Part shown: in pieces, positions 31,908 to 40,263 of the stretch | Position numbering within the stretch: position 1 is the stretch's first letter | How the letters are laid out: each line of letters opens with the position of its first letter | Assembly: GCF_043099285.1 (NCBI RefSeq) | Contig: NZ_CP170723.1 | Location: 372,001 to 436,000 of the forward strand | Direction of reading: 5' to 3' | DNA length: 64,000 nucleotides | Origin: Oryzobacter telluris | GTDB lineage: Bacteria > Actinomycetota > Actinomycetes > Actinomycetales > Dermatophilaceae | Translations under genes and position numbers: made by a program | The notes under the pieces: model-generated | Told to the model about the DNA's origin: nothing | The model's database searches: none | The model's input: only the letters and a program-made list of their open reading frames with translations

Positions 31908-32519
31908 ATGACCCCCAGCGACCACACCCAGCCGATCCCCGACCAGCCCGACGGCGCCCACCAGGCCACCGCCGACGAGGCCGCCCCCACCAGCCACGAT
32001 GCCCCCGCGAGCGCGGCGGACACCGAGCAGCTGCCGCCCACGCCGGCACCCGACCCGGCGGCTCCCGCCTGGGCGCAGGCCGGACACGTCCCGGAGGAGG
32101 GCGTCCCCGTGGCCGCCGCCAGCGAGGCGGCTCCGGCCGCTCCCGTCACGGCCGCACCCGCCGCCGCCCCCGTCGCCACGGCGCCGGCGGTCCGTCCGCC
32201 GCGGTGGTCGGGCAAGAAGACCGCGGTCGCCGCCGCCCTGGCCGTCGGCCTCGGGGTGGGGGCTGCGGCCGGTGCGACCACGGCCTTCGCCCTCGGTGAC
32301 GACGGTGGGGGCCGTGGCGACACCAGCCAGTTCGGCCCGGGCCGGGGTGGGCCGGGCGGCCAGGGCGGCCAGGGCGGCCCCGGGGGCCAGATGCCCGGCC
32401 AGGGCCAGATGCCCGGCGGTCACGACGGCGGCCGCGGCGGGCCCGGCCAGGACCCGCAGCAGCAGGGCGGCACGTCCTCCGACCCCGGCGACGCCAACGG
32501 CACCGGCCAGACCACCTGA
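31908..32519 (+). CDS. Single-pass membrane protein with Gly/Gln-rich extracellular tail
   Basis: 203 residues, low complexity. It has a Pro/Ala/Thr-rich cytoplasmic N-terminus (1-100), one membrane helix (KKTAVAAALAVGLGVGAAAGATTAFAL), then a tail of GGPGGQGGQG- and GQMPGGH-like repeats. CGGAGG precedes the ATG. It is divergent from a two-component regulator and shares its putative operators, so it is probably part of that regulon. No known domain; the name of a function would be a guess. Confidence 0.78.
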   Translation: MTPSDHTQPIPDQPDGAHQATADEAAPTSHDAPASAADTEQLPPTPAPDPAAPAWAQAGHVPEEGVPVAAASEAAPAAPVTAAPAAAPVATAPAVRPPRWSGKKTAVAAALAVGLGVGAAAGATTAFALGDDGGGRGDTSQFGPGRGGPGGQGGQGGPGGQMPGQGQMPGGHDGGRGGPGQDPQQQGGTSSDPGDANGTGQTT

Positions 32520-32549
32520 CCCGGCCGCCCCTCCATCAGGACCGGGACG

Positions 32550-32592
32550 ACGAGGAGCCCCGCGGAGCGTGCTGCTCCGCGGGGCTCCTCGT
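32550..32592. terminator. Strong terminator between convergent genes
   Basis: A perfect 19-bp stem (ACGAGGAGCCCCGCGGAGC and complement) with a 5-base loop GTGCT lies 30 bases after the membrane-protein stop and 27 bases before the pckG stop, so it serves both strands. Confidence 0.93.
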
Positions 32593-32618
32593 GCCGTTCC
32601 GGGCGAACCGGTCGGGGG

Positions 32619-34436
32619 TCAGGCGCTCTCGAGGCGGGCGCGCAGGGTGGCCAGCTCGTCGGCGAGCGGGGTCGGCAGCTGGTCGCCGACCTTGGCGAAC
32701 CACTCCTCGATGAGGGGGAGCTCGGCCTTCCACTCCTCGACGTCGACCGACAGGGCCTTGGCCAGCTCCTCGTCGGTGAGGTCGAGCCCGTCGGTGTCGA
32801 GCGACTCCGGCGTGGGGACGTGCCCGATCGGGGTCTCGATGGCGGCCGCGGTGCCCTCGATGCGCTCGATCGCCCACTTGAGGACGCGGCTGTTCTCGCC
32901 GAAGCCCGGCCAGAGGAAGCCGCCGTCGTCATCGCGGCGGAACCAGTTGACGTAGAAGATCTTCGGGAGCTTGGTGGCGTCGGCGTCCTTGCCGAGGTCG
33001 ATCCAGTGCTGGAAGTAGTCGGCGACGTTGTAGCCGATGAAGGGGAGCATCGCCATCGGGTCGCGGCGCACGACGCCGACGGCGCCGGTGGCCGCGGCGG
33101 TGGTCTCCGACGAGAGCGTGGCGCCCATGAACGTGCCGTGGGTCCAGTCGCGCGACTCGGTGACGAGGGGCACGGTGGTCTTGCGACGTCCTCCGAAGAA
33201 GATCGCCGAGATCGGGACGCCGTTCGGGTCGTCGTACTCGTCGGCGAGGATCGGGCACTGCGAGATCGGGGTGCAGTAGCGGCTGTTCGGGTGGCTCGAG
33301 ACCTCGTCGCTGTCCGGGGTCCAGGGCTCGCCCTTCCACGAGGTCGCGTGGTCGGGCACGTTCTCCAGGCCCTCCCACCAGACGTCGCCGTCGGCGGTGA
33401 GGGCGACGTTGGTGAAGATCGAGTTGCCCTGCTCGATGGTGCGGATGGCGTTGGGGTTGGTCTTCTCGTTGGTGCCGGGGGCGACGCCGAAGAAGCCGAA
33501 CTCGGGGTTGACGGCATAGAGACGGCCGTCCTTGCCGAAGCGCATCCAGGCGATGTCGTCGCCGAGGGTCTCGACCTTCCAGCCCGGGACGGTCGGCTGG
33601 AGCATGGCGAGGTTGGTCTTGCCGCAGGCGCTGGGGAACGCGGCGGCGATGTAGTGGACCTGCTGCTGCGGCGAGGTGAGCTTGAGGATGAGCATGTGCT
33701 CGGCCAGCCAGCCGCCCTCGTGCGCCATGGCCGACGCGATGCGCAGGGCGTAGCACTTCTTGCCGAGCAGGGCGTTGCCGCCGTAGCCCGAGCCGTACGA
33801 CCAGATCTCGCGGGTCTCGGGGAAGTGCGAGATGTACTTGGTCTGCGAGCAGGGCCACGCGACGTCGGCGGTGCCGTCGGTGAGGGGGAAGCCGACCGAG
33901 TGCAGCGCCTTGACGAAGTCGGCGCCGCGCTCCTCGATGGCGTGGAGCACCTCGGTGCCGACCCGCGCCATCACGTGCATCGACACGACGACGTAGGCGC
34001 TGTCGGTGATCTCGACGCCGAACATCGGGGCCTCGGAGTCGAGGTGGCCCATGACGAAGGGGATGACGAACATCGTGCGACCGGTCATCGAGCCCTCGTA
34101 GAGCTCGGTCATGGTCGCCTTCATCTTGTCGGGCGCCATCCAGTTGTTGGTGGCGCCGCTGTCGGCCTCGTTGACCGAGCAGATGAAGGTCTGGTCCTCG
34201 ACGCGCGCGACGTCGGTGGGGTCGCTGGCCGCGTGGAAGGAGTTGGGCTTCTTCGCGTCGTCGAGGCGGGTGAAGGTGCCGGCCTCGACGAGCTCGGCGG
34301 TGAGCCGGTCCCACTCGTCGCTGGAGCCGTCGCACCAGACCACGCGGTCGGGGGTGGTGAGGGCTGCGATCTCGTCGACCCAGGCCTGCAGGCCCTCGTG
34401 GCTCGTCCCCGTGTCGTGCACTGCCTGCGTGGTCAT
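32619..34436 (-). CDS. pckG: Phosphoenolpyruvate carboxykinase (GTP)
   Basis: 605 residues, the standard length for the GTP-dependent enzyme that converts oxaloacetate to phosphoenolpyruvate in gluconeogenesis. The kinase P-loop AAFPSACGKTN is at 265-275 with the hyper-reactive Cys271. Metal and substrate motifs follow (GDDIAWM, NPNAIRTIEQG, FFGGRRKTT, NWFRRDDDGGFLWPGFGEN). GGAAGGAC lies about 6 bases before the ATG. Monocistronic, ending at a strong bidirectional terminator. Its upstream region (34437-34879) carries a near-palindrome likely to bind a carbon regulator. Confidence 0.98.
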   Translation of the reverse strand: MTTQAVHDTGTSHEGLQAWVDEIAALTTPDRVVWCDGSSDEWDRLTAELVEAGTFTRLDDAKKPNSFHAASDPTDVARVEDQTFICSVNEADSGATNNWMAPDKMKATMTELYEGSMTGRTMFVIPFVMGHLDSEAPMFGVEITDSAYVVVSMHVMARVGTEVLHAIEERGADFVKALHSVGFPLTDGTADVAWPCSQTKYISHFPETREIWSYGSGYGGNALLGKKCYALRIASAMAHEGGWLAEHMLILKLTSPQQQVHYIAAAFPSACGKTNLAMLQPTVPGWKVETLGDDIAWMRFGKDGRLYAVNPEFGFFGVAPGTNEKTNPNAIRTIEQGNSIFTNVALTADGDVWWEGLENVPDHATSWKGEPWTPDSDEVSSHPNSRYCTPISQCPILADEYDDPNGVPISAIFFGGRRKTTVPLVTESRDWTHGTFMGATLSSETTAAATGAVGVVRRDPMAMLPFIGYNVADYFQHWIDLGKDADATKLPKIFYVNWFRRDDDGGFLWPGFGENSRVLKWAIERIEGTAAAIETPIGHVPTPESLDTDGLDLTDEELAKALSVDVEEWKAELPLIEEWFAKVGDQLPTPLADELATLRARLESA

Positions 34437-34879
34437 GGTCGTCCTTCCGCCGGTCCGGCTCTACTGGTCGGCCACCGCCCGACGACGCACGCTCGGGCCC
34501 GCCGGTGGGCGGTGGCTCGGCGCCCGCCGCTGGGAGCCTTTTGCCACGGTATGCCCGGGTACCGAGGGGTAGCCACCGTGGAAGCGTTTGCACCTTGTGG
34601 GGCTCCTCACAAGACGGTGGGCCGACTGAAAACTCTTGCAAGGCCGCTGAAAAGGCAGGTCACGGAGTGACGGCCGGTTACACGGCGGTCACGGTCGTGG
34701 GGCGGGCGGATGTCGGCGTCCGGCCGCGTGGGTGGGTCGCGGGGCCGCGTCGATGGGGGCCGCGCCGGTGTGGAGCGGGGCCGGGTGGCGGGGTCCCTCC
34801 CGGGCGGCACCCGGCGGATTTCACGACCGGCGAAGGGCTCCGGTAGTCTGCTCTCTCGTTGCGCCCGTGGGTGTGACAG
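34437..34879. promoter_or_regulatory. 443-base gap: pckG promoter region
   Basis: No convincing gene is present. A 20-base near-palindrome (arms CTTGTGGGG and CCTCACAAG, one mismatch) lies at 34594-34613, about 160 bases before the pckG ATG. An A-rich, lower-GC stretch around 34620-34665 is the best promoter candidate. A partial copy of the tRNA start, GCGCCCGT, occurs at 34861, just ahead of the real tRNA gene. Confidence 0.45.
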
Positions 34880-34952
34880 GCGCCCGTAGCTCAACGGATA
34901 GAGCATCTGACTACGGATCAGAAGGTTAGGGGTTCGAATCCCTTCGGGCGCG
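34880..34952 (+). tRNA. tRNA-Arg(ACG)
   Basis: 73 bases, class I. Acceptor GCGCCCG pairs with CGGGCGC, with discriminator G. The anticodon loop CTACGGA gives ACG (inosine-modified in bacteria, reading CGU/CGC/CGA). T loop GGTTCGAATCC is present and CCA is not encoded. Confidence 0.97.
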
Positions 34953-34973
34953 CACTGTGTTGAGACAGTAGGA

Positions 34974-35007
34974 CAGGCCCCGGCCGGCGGAAACGCGGTC
35001 GGGGCCT
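34974..35007 (+). terminator. Terminator after tRNA-Arg
   Basis: Outer arms AGGCCCCG and CGGGGCCT close an inner GC stem around a GGAAAC loop, 22 bases past the tRNA, followed by TTG. Confidence 0.75.
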
Positions 35008-35106
35008 TGCTCTGTCCGGACGTGCGACCGTTCCCCGCCACCCTTGGGGTCCGAGGAAATGGGCTCCGGAGTTCGCCGCACGGGTCCTTCGGCCCAAGAT
35101 GGGCGC

Positions 35107-36084
35107 ATGTTGAACCTGCGGATCTCGTCACCGGCGGAGATCACCGACGAGGTGCTCGCCCTGCTCGAAGGCGACCCGAGCGTCAGCTCGTTGTCGGTCA
35201 TCCGGGGCGCATCGGTCCGGCCGAGGGGTGACCTCGTGCACGTCGACGTGGCCCGCGAGGGCGCCAACGTCGTCATCGACGCCCTGCGGGCGCTGGGGGT
35301 CCCCGAGGAGGGAGCCCTGCACGTCGAACCCGTCACGACCTGGCTCTCGCGCTCGGGCCTGGAGGCCGACGAGCGCACGCCCGGAAGCAGCGCGGACTCG
35401 GTGGTGTGGGCGGACGTGACACAGCGCGCCTATGAGGACTCCGAACCCAACTGGACCTACGGGACGTTCATGGTCCTCGCGACCCTCATCGCCACGATCG
35501 CGATCGTCCTCGACTCGCAGATCCTCGTCATCGGCGCGATGGTCTTGGGCCCGGAGTTCGGGGCCGTGGCCGCTCTCGCGGTCGCCCTCGTCCGCCGGCG
35601 CGGCAGCCTGCTGCGTCGAGCCGCGGGCACGCTCCTGCTCGGGTTCGTCGCTGCGATCCTGGCGACCATCGTGGCGGTCGTCGCGGCGCGCGGGCTCGGC
35701 TGGATCACCGTCGAGGACGTGACGCGACCACGTCCCAGCACGGGCTTCATCTACTTCCCGGACAAGTGGTCCTTCATCGTGGCGGTCATCGCGGGGGCCG
35801 CGGGCGCCTTGTCGCTGACCTCCGCGCGCACCGGTGGCCTGTCGGGGGTGTTCATCTCCGTCACCACGATCCCTGCGGCGGCCAACATCGCCCTCGGTCT
35901 GGCGTTCGGCGTGTGGGCGGAGGTGTGGGGGAGCGTGCAGCAGCTCGGCCTCAACCTCGCCGGGATGGCCGTGGCCGGCTGGCTCATCCTCGTGGTGCAG
36001 CAGGTCGTGTGGAGCCGGGTCTCCGCGCGCCGCTCAGCACTGGTGGCCCGTCTTCGGGAGCGAGGTCGAGTGACGCGCCAGTGA
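35107..36084 (+). CDS. DUF389 membrane protein
   Basis: 325 residues. A cytoplasmic alpha/beta N-terminal domain (LRISSPAEITDEVLALLEGDPSVSSLSVIRGA) is followed by about six membrane helices in two groups, with the family motif SQILVIGAMVLGPEFGAVAALAVALV. This is the hydrophobic DUF389 domain family of unknown function. The ATG before LNLRIS is chosen because the family starts at this strand; its ribosome site is weak. The gene lies alone after tRNA-Arg, and its stop is 39 bases from the convergent MerR-type gene. Confidence 0.85.
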   Translation: MLNLRISSPAEITDEVLALLEGDPSVSSLSVIRGASVRPRGDLVHVDVAREGANVVIDALRALGVPEEGALHVEPVTTWLSRSGLEADERTPGSSADSVVWADVTQRAYEDSEPNWTYGTFMVLATLIATIAIVLDSQILVIGAMVLGPEFGAVAALAVALVRRRGSLLRRAAGTLLLGFVAAILATIVAVVAARGLGWITVEDVTRPRPSTGFIYFPDKWSFIVAVIAGAAGALSLTSARTGGLSGVFISVTTIPAAANIALGLAFGVWAEVWGSVQQLGLNLAGMAVAGWLILVVQQVVWSRVSARRSALVARLRERGRVTRQ

Positions 36085-36123
36085 CACCGCCGGGTGGCGC
36101 AGCCCGATGAGCCTCGGCTCCGT

Positions 36124-36471
36124 TCACGGCTCGCCGATGCTGCGCTGGCGGTCGCGCCCCTCCTCCTTCAGCGCGGTGTTCTCGTCGTCGAGGACGGTGT
36201 TCCGGTCCTGCAGGTCCAGGACCATGGCGACACCGCTGAGGTTGAGTCCCTGGGCGAGGAGATCGGTGATGCGGTGGAGCCTGTCGAGGTCGTCCTGGCT
36301 GTAGCGGCGGGTGCCGCCCGTGGTCCGATCTGGTGTGAGGAGGCCGCGAGCCTCGTAGAGCCGGAGGTTCTGCACTCCCGTGCCCACGAGCTCGGCCGCG
36401 ACGGAGATGCCGTAGACGCCCTTGGTCGAGGAGGTCCGGCGGCTCGGCTCGGGGATGGCTGGGTCGCCCAC
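36124..36471 (-). CDS. MerR-family regulator, HspR-like
   Basis: 115 residues. A MerR winged helix (YGISVAAELVGTGVQNLRLYEARGLLTPDRTTGGTRRYSQDDLDRLHRI) and a short coiled coil match HspR-type repressors of heat-shock genes rather than metal sensors; no metal cysteines are present. The GTG start has GGGAG 6 bases upstream; a longer frame to 36573 would run across the promoter. It is divergent from the small heat-shock gene, which it probably represses together with itself. Confidence 0.87.
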   Translation of the reverse strand: MGDPAIPEPSRRTSSTKGVYGISVAAELVGTGVQNLRLYEARGLLTPDRTTGGTRRYSQDDLDRLHRITDLLAQGLNLSGVAMVLDLQDRNTVLDDENTALKEEGRDRQRSIGEP

Positions 36472-36596
36472 ATGGCTCCCTTCTCGTGCTTGCGCTGGCA
36501 TGTGCCAAGTGCTATATGAAATGTACAGCGCACACCACAGATCCAGTGGGGATCCGTGGCCCGAAAAGGACATCCGGACACATGGAGGTGATGACG
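36472..36596. promoter_or_regulatory. Divergent heat-shock promoter region
   Basis: A perfect palindrome TGGCATGTGCCA is at 36496-36507, followed by an AT-rich TATATGAAATGTAC segment that fits a promoter. No canonical CTTGAGT-N7-ACTCAAG HAIR element is seen, so the palindrome is the candidate operator. Confidence 0.5.
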
Positions 36597-37025
36597 ATGT
36601 TGATGCGCACCGACCCCTTCCGTGAGCTCGACCGCATGGCCCAGCAGGCCTTCGGCGCGGTGGGGACTCTGGCCCGGCCCGCGGTGATGCCGATCGACGC
36701 GTGGCGTGACGACGACACGTTCGTCGTCGAGCTCGACCTGCCCGGCGTGGACGCCGACAGCATCGACCTCGACGTCGAGCGCAACGTCCTCACCGTGAGG
36801 GCGGAGCGCCCCGCCCCGCGCAACGACCGGGAGCTGGTGGCCGCCGAGCGCCCGCGCGGGGTCTTCAGCCGGCAGCTCTTCCTGGGCGACACCCTCGACA
36901 CCGACGGCATCCGTGCCGACTACGAGAACGGTGTCCTGCGCCTGCGGATCCCGGTGGCCGAGCGCGCCAAGCCGCGCAAGATCGAGATCGGCACTGACGG
37001 CGCGCGACAGGCCATCACGGCCTGA
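36597..37025 (+). CDS. Small heat-shock protein (Hsp20/alpha-crystallin family)
   Basis: 142 residues. The alpha-crystallin domain runs from about 35 to 125 (AWRDDDTFVVELDLPGVDADSIDLDVERNVLTVRAERP, then GVFSRQLFLGDTLDTDGIRADYENGVLRLRIPVAE), with the GVLRL motif intact. It is an ATP-independent holdase preventing aggregation. Three in-frame ATGs are near; the one at 36597 has GGAGGTG with 6-base spacing. The HspR-like gene is divergent and probably controls it. Confidence 0.94.
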   Translation: MLMRTDPFRELDRMAQQAFGAVGTLARPAVMPIDAWRDDDTFVVELDLPGVDADSIDLDVERNVLTVRAERPAPRNDRELVAAERPRGVFSRQLFLGDTLDTDGIRADYENGVLRLRIPVAERAKPRKIEIGTDGARQAITA

Positions 37026-37039
37026 GCGCGGGGGTCGTC

Positions 37040-37417
37040 ATGTCGTCCACCCTCGTCGACCGTGAGCCGGCCACCAGGGACGTCGCTCCCGACGGGCCGG
37101 ACCGGGTCATGGATGCCGCGGACGCCTTCCTGGCGATCGTCCTTGCCGACCACGACCTCCTGGCCGCCGAGTTCGAGGCGATCGTGGGTGCCCAGTGGCC
37201 GTCGGGCGTGCCGACGGACCCGGCCATGGGCGACGAGAGCGAGCGTGGCCCGAGACCCCCATCAGGTGCGTCCACGGCGGTGTCGAGATGCCTCGGGAGT
37301 CCGACTCAGGACGGCGGTCGGGGGCGAGGGCCCCCGGGCGGCGGGCACCGCCCTGGGCGGCGCCGGCGGTCGCGCAGCGGAGGACCGAACAGGTTCACGG
37401 GATCAAGGGAGGGTGGG
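37040..37417 (+). CDS. Short protein frame after Hsp20, reading into the GAF gene
   Basis: An ATG 15 bases past the Hsp20 stop opens a frame with a credible helical start (RVMDAADAFLAIVLADHDLLAAEFEAIVGAQWPSGVP), of a type I associate with small proteins next to Hsp20 in related bacteria. After about residue 60 it becomes Arg/Gly/Pro-rich and shows no domain. There is no stop before the GAF region at 37418, so it is either an N-terminal fusion, a gene that lost its stop, or a frame shifted by mutation. Treat its 3' boundary as unknown. Confidence 0.35.
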
Positions 37418-38181
37418 ATGGGCGAGGCGAGGCGCAGGCAGTCGACGACGGCGGGACACGAGAGCGCGGAGTCGCTTCGCGGTCTGGGGCAGGCCCTCGC
37501 GTCGCTCCTCGAGGCGGCAGGCTCCGGGAGCGGTCCGTCGTCGATCGACGGCCTCCTGAGGTTCGGGCAGTCCCGCGCCGTGGGCGCCCGCTGGGGGAGC
37601 GTGGTCCTGCAACGACAGGGGAGGTTCCACACGCTCGCCTCGACCGGGGAGACGGCCGCAGCCATCGACAGCACCCAGTTCCGAGCCGGCCGAGGGCCGG
37701 CCATCGACGCCATGCTCGAGGGAGGCACGGTCCTCACGGCCGACGTCTCCGAGGACGAGCGCTGGCAGCCGCTCGGTCGGGGACTGCGTGAGCGGATCGG
37801 CGTCCGCAGCATGGTGGCGTACCGCCTCGACCTGCTCGACGGGGACGAAGAAGCTGCCGCTCTCTGCTTCAGCTCGGACCGCGTCGACGCCTTCTCACGG
37901 CACGACGTGAACCGGGCCTGCTCATCGCGAGCCACGCCGCGCTGATGATCGCGGCCCACACCGCCACCGCCGACGCCGACCACCTGAGCAGGGCCCTCGA
38001 GACCAACCGGGAGATCGGTGTGGGGCTCGGTGTGCTCATGGCCAGCCACTCGCTCACGCGCGAGCAGGCCTTCCAGGTGCTGCGGACAGCGAGCCAGAAC
38101 ACCAACCGGAAGCTGCGCGACATCGCCACCGAGGTCGGGGACACCGGTCTCCCGCCGGCCGCTGGCGCGGGGAAGGGGTAG
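37418..38181 (+). pseudogene. GAF-ANTAR transcription antiterminator split by a frameshift
   Basis: The GAF part starts at ATG 37418 with GGGAGG upstream (SLRGLGQALASLLEAAG ... RAGRGPAIDAMLEGGTVLTADVSEDERW ... FSRHDVNRA) and stops early at 37943-37945. The next frame continues with LLIASHAALMIAAHTATADADHLSRALETNREIGVGLG... and an ANTAR RNA-binding domain (MASHSLTREQAFQVLRTASQNTNRKLRDIA) to 38181. The reading shifts at about 37914-37918, consistent with one lost base. Intact relatives sense signals through GAF and bind tandem RNA hairpins. It may be a recent mutation, a sequencing error or a decayed gene. Confidence 0.82.
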
Positions 38182-38214
38182 CGCGCGGTCGGAGCCCTGC
38201 CCGGTCCGGACCGT

Positions 38215-39453
38215 CTACTGGACGGGCAGGATGGCGCGGGTCAGGAGGGTCCCGACGTCGGCGGGCTCGTCGCAGATGACGAGGGACGCGTCACAGGTCG
38301 TCACCGTGTCGTTGTCGATGACCATGACGGTCGTCGGTTCGAGCCACACGAACCGGAGGTCCTCACCGATCCCCACACGGGACAGCTCCGCACTGAGGGA
38401 GCGGACCTCGCCGGTCTCCGTCACCACGACGCTGCGGCTGCCGGGGCTGAACCAGTACCGACCGTCGGGGCTGAGACCGTGGCCCTCGTTCTCGCCGACC
38501 ATGGCGTTGGTGTCGGAGAGGCGGCCGCCCTCGGGGGAGACGAAGGTCAGGCCTGCACGGCCCGGGCGGGTCACGGCCCACACACCGGTGGTCACGTCCT
38601 GGACGACCGCGCCATCGGGTTCGACCCAGGAGTGGCCGGAGGGCACCAGCTCCGCGTTGGGGTGCTGCCAGCTCCACTGCCAGATGGAGCACCCCGCCCG
38701 GCTCGTCGGCAGGGTGCCCAGGTCGCCGCCGAGGAGCTCGACCGGTTCGCTCGGGGCGGGACACCTGCGCAGGTACACGAGCTCCGCGCTGACCGAGAGG
38801 ACGTCGACCCACTCGGGCCCGGCCTCGGGGATGGTGGTGCGCTGGACGGCGCCGCTCGCCGCGTGGGCGACGACGAGCCGTTTCCGTGTGGGTCCCTGCT
38901 CGACCCAGGCGAGCCAGTTCCGCTCCGGGTTGCCGACGACGTTGCGACGCAGTCCCCGAGGGTGCTCAGGCGTCGATGACAAGGGCTCGACCGAGGGCCA
39001 GGGGTCGTGTCCGATGACGTTGGTCCCGCCCTGCCACCCCCGGAAGACGATGCGCGGCTCGCTCGTCTCGTCCTCCACCCAGACGAAGCCGCTCTTGAGC
39101 ACCGTGAACTGGGCGACGCGCGCGTCAGTTTCGGCCACGTCCCTGCCCTGCTGGACCAACCCGCCGATGAGGAACGGCGGGTCCGACGCCAGCATCGTCA
39201 GCTGTCGCGCCTCCCTCGTGACCGACGGGGCCGCGGGGACGGGCTCCTCCGCCGAGGGCCAGGACCCGGTCCACGCGATCGTCACGCCCACGAGGACGAG
39301 CACGACGACGGCCGCCACGGCTGCGGTGACGGTGGCCCGGCGGACCCGCACCGCCTGCCCGGCGGCGAGGAGCGCGTCGACATCCGGCTCGGGGCCGGAG
39401 ATCCCGCTCACGCTGCGCTCCAGGGCGGCCCTCACGAGGTGCTCGCTGTTCAT
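38215..39453 (-). CDS. Membrane-anchored protein paired with SigE-like sigma factor
   Basis: 412 residues. It has a cytoplasmic N-terminus (about 1-40), one membrane helix (ATVTAAVAAVVVLVLVGVTIAW) and a large extracellular region with WD/beta-propeller-like character (VWVEDETSEPRIVFRGWQ, LSPDGRYWFSPGSRSVVVTETGEVR). Its ATG overlaps the sigma-factor stop (ATGA), so it is probably the partner of that sigma factor. A role as membrane sensor or anti-sigma is inference; the usual zinc anti-sigma motif is absent. Confidence 0.78.
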   Translation of the reverse strand: MNSEHLVRAALERSVSGISGPEPDVDALLAAGQAVRVRRATVTAAVAAVVVLVLVGVTIAWTGSWPSAEEPVPAAPSVTREARQLTMLASDPPFLIGGLVQQGRDVAETDARVAQFTVLKSGFVWVEDETSEPRIVFRGWQGGTNVIGHDPWPSVEPLSSTPEHPRGLRRNVVGNPERNWLAWVEQGPTRKRLVVAHAASGAVQRTTIPEAGPEWVDVLSVSAELVYLRRCPAPSEPVELLGGDLGTLPTSRAGCSIWQWSWQHPNAELVPSGHSWVEPDGAVVQDVTTGVWAVTRPGRAGLTFVSPEGGRLSDTNAMVGENEGHGLSPDGRYWFSPGSRSVVVTETGEVRSLSAELSRVGIGEDLRFVWLEPTTVMVIDNDTVTTCDASLVICDEPADVGTLLTRAILPVQ

Positions 39454-39983
39454 CGCGACTCCTCCACGTGGTCCTGGGGCGACGGGTACGGCTGCAAGGC
39501 CGCGGCCAGGGCGGCCAGAGCGGCACGGGCATGCCCCTTGACCGTCCCCGGCGCGACACCGAGCGCGTCCGCGATCTCCGCCTCGGTGAGGTCGGCGTAG
39601 TAGCGAAGCACCACCACCGCCCGCTGGCGCTCGGTGAGGGTCGCCAGGGCGGCGAACACGAACCGGGCATCCACGACCGCGTCCTCGGGGCCGGCCTGGG
39701 TGCCGGCGCCCGCGAGCTCACCGGGTCTGTCGGTGGGGACCTCGTGGGCGCTGCGGCGGCGTCGCGCCGAGATCACCTCGTTCGCCAGCATCCGGTGGAC
39801 GTAGGCGACCGGGCGGTCCGCTCGGCGCACGCGGGGCCAGGAGGCGTACACCTTCACCCACGTCGCCTGGACGACGTCTTCGGCGGTGTGGTGGTTCCCG
39901 GTGAGCAGCAAGGCCGACCGGAACAGGGAGGCGTGGCGCGCCCTGACGAACCGCACGTACTCCTCCCGCTCCCGCGCGCGCAT
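39450..39983 (-). CDS. SigE family ECF RNA polymerase sigma factor
   Basis: 177 residues. Sigma-2 (EEYVRFVRARHASLFRSALLLTGNHHTAEDVVQATWVKVYASWPRV) and sigma-4 (LATLTERQRAVVVLRYYADLTEAEIADALGVAPGTVKGHARAAL) match the SigE group of actinobacterial ECF factors. CAGGAGG precedes the ATG at 39983, which is preferred over an earlier in-frame ATG. It is coupled by a four-base overlap to the membrane protein gene. Its 5' region carries a perfect 8-bp hairpin (40005-40023). Confidence 0.93.
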   Translation of the reverse strand: MRAREREEYVRFVRARHASLFRSALLLTGNHHTAEDVVQATWVKVYASWPRVRRADRPVAYVHRMLANEVISARRRRSAHEVPTDRPGELAGAGTQAGPEDAVVDARFVFAALATLTERQRAVVVLRYYADLTEAEIADALGVAPGTVKGHARAALAALAAALQPYPSPQDHVEESR

Positions 39984-40263
39984 CCGTGCCTCCTGGCTCG
40001 GCCGGGCCCGACGGTGTCGGGCCTCCACCTCGACGACGCATCGACCGCCGATGACGGTTCAGTGCGGGGCCGATCGTGTCGTGACGATCGTCCTCGAGAC
40101 GCGGGCGCGTGTCACCGGGCGCCGCTGCGGCCTCCGCCTCCTCCGCCGTCGACCGCCAACCTTCGGCAGGTGGACATCCGCGGCGCCCGGAGCGCTGGGA
40201 CCTCCCGCCGGGTCGTGATGATGGGGGCACGCGCCAGCACCACCGACGACAGGACACGGCCCC
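39984..40263. promoter_or_regulatory. Divergent region between sigma-factor and PPOX genes
   Basis: It contains the hairpin GGCCCGAC-GGT-GTCGGGCC (40005-40023) and an inverted repeat CGATCGT (40071-40077) with ACGATCG (40084-40090). Promoters for the divergent genes must lie here, but no clear -35/-10 pair stands out. No gene is seen. Confidence 0.4.

Noticed and set aside
34861..34879. Second tRNA start (GCGCCCGTGG) just before tRNA-Arg
   Set aside because: Only the first eight bases match; no anticodon or T arm follows before the real tRNA.
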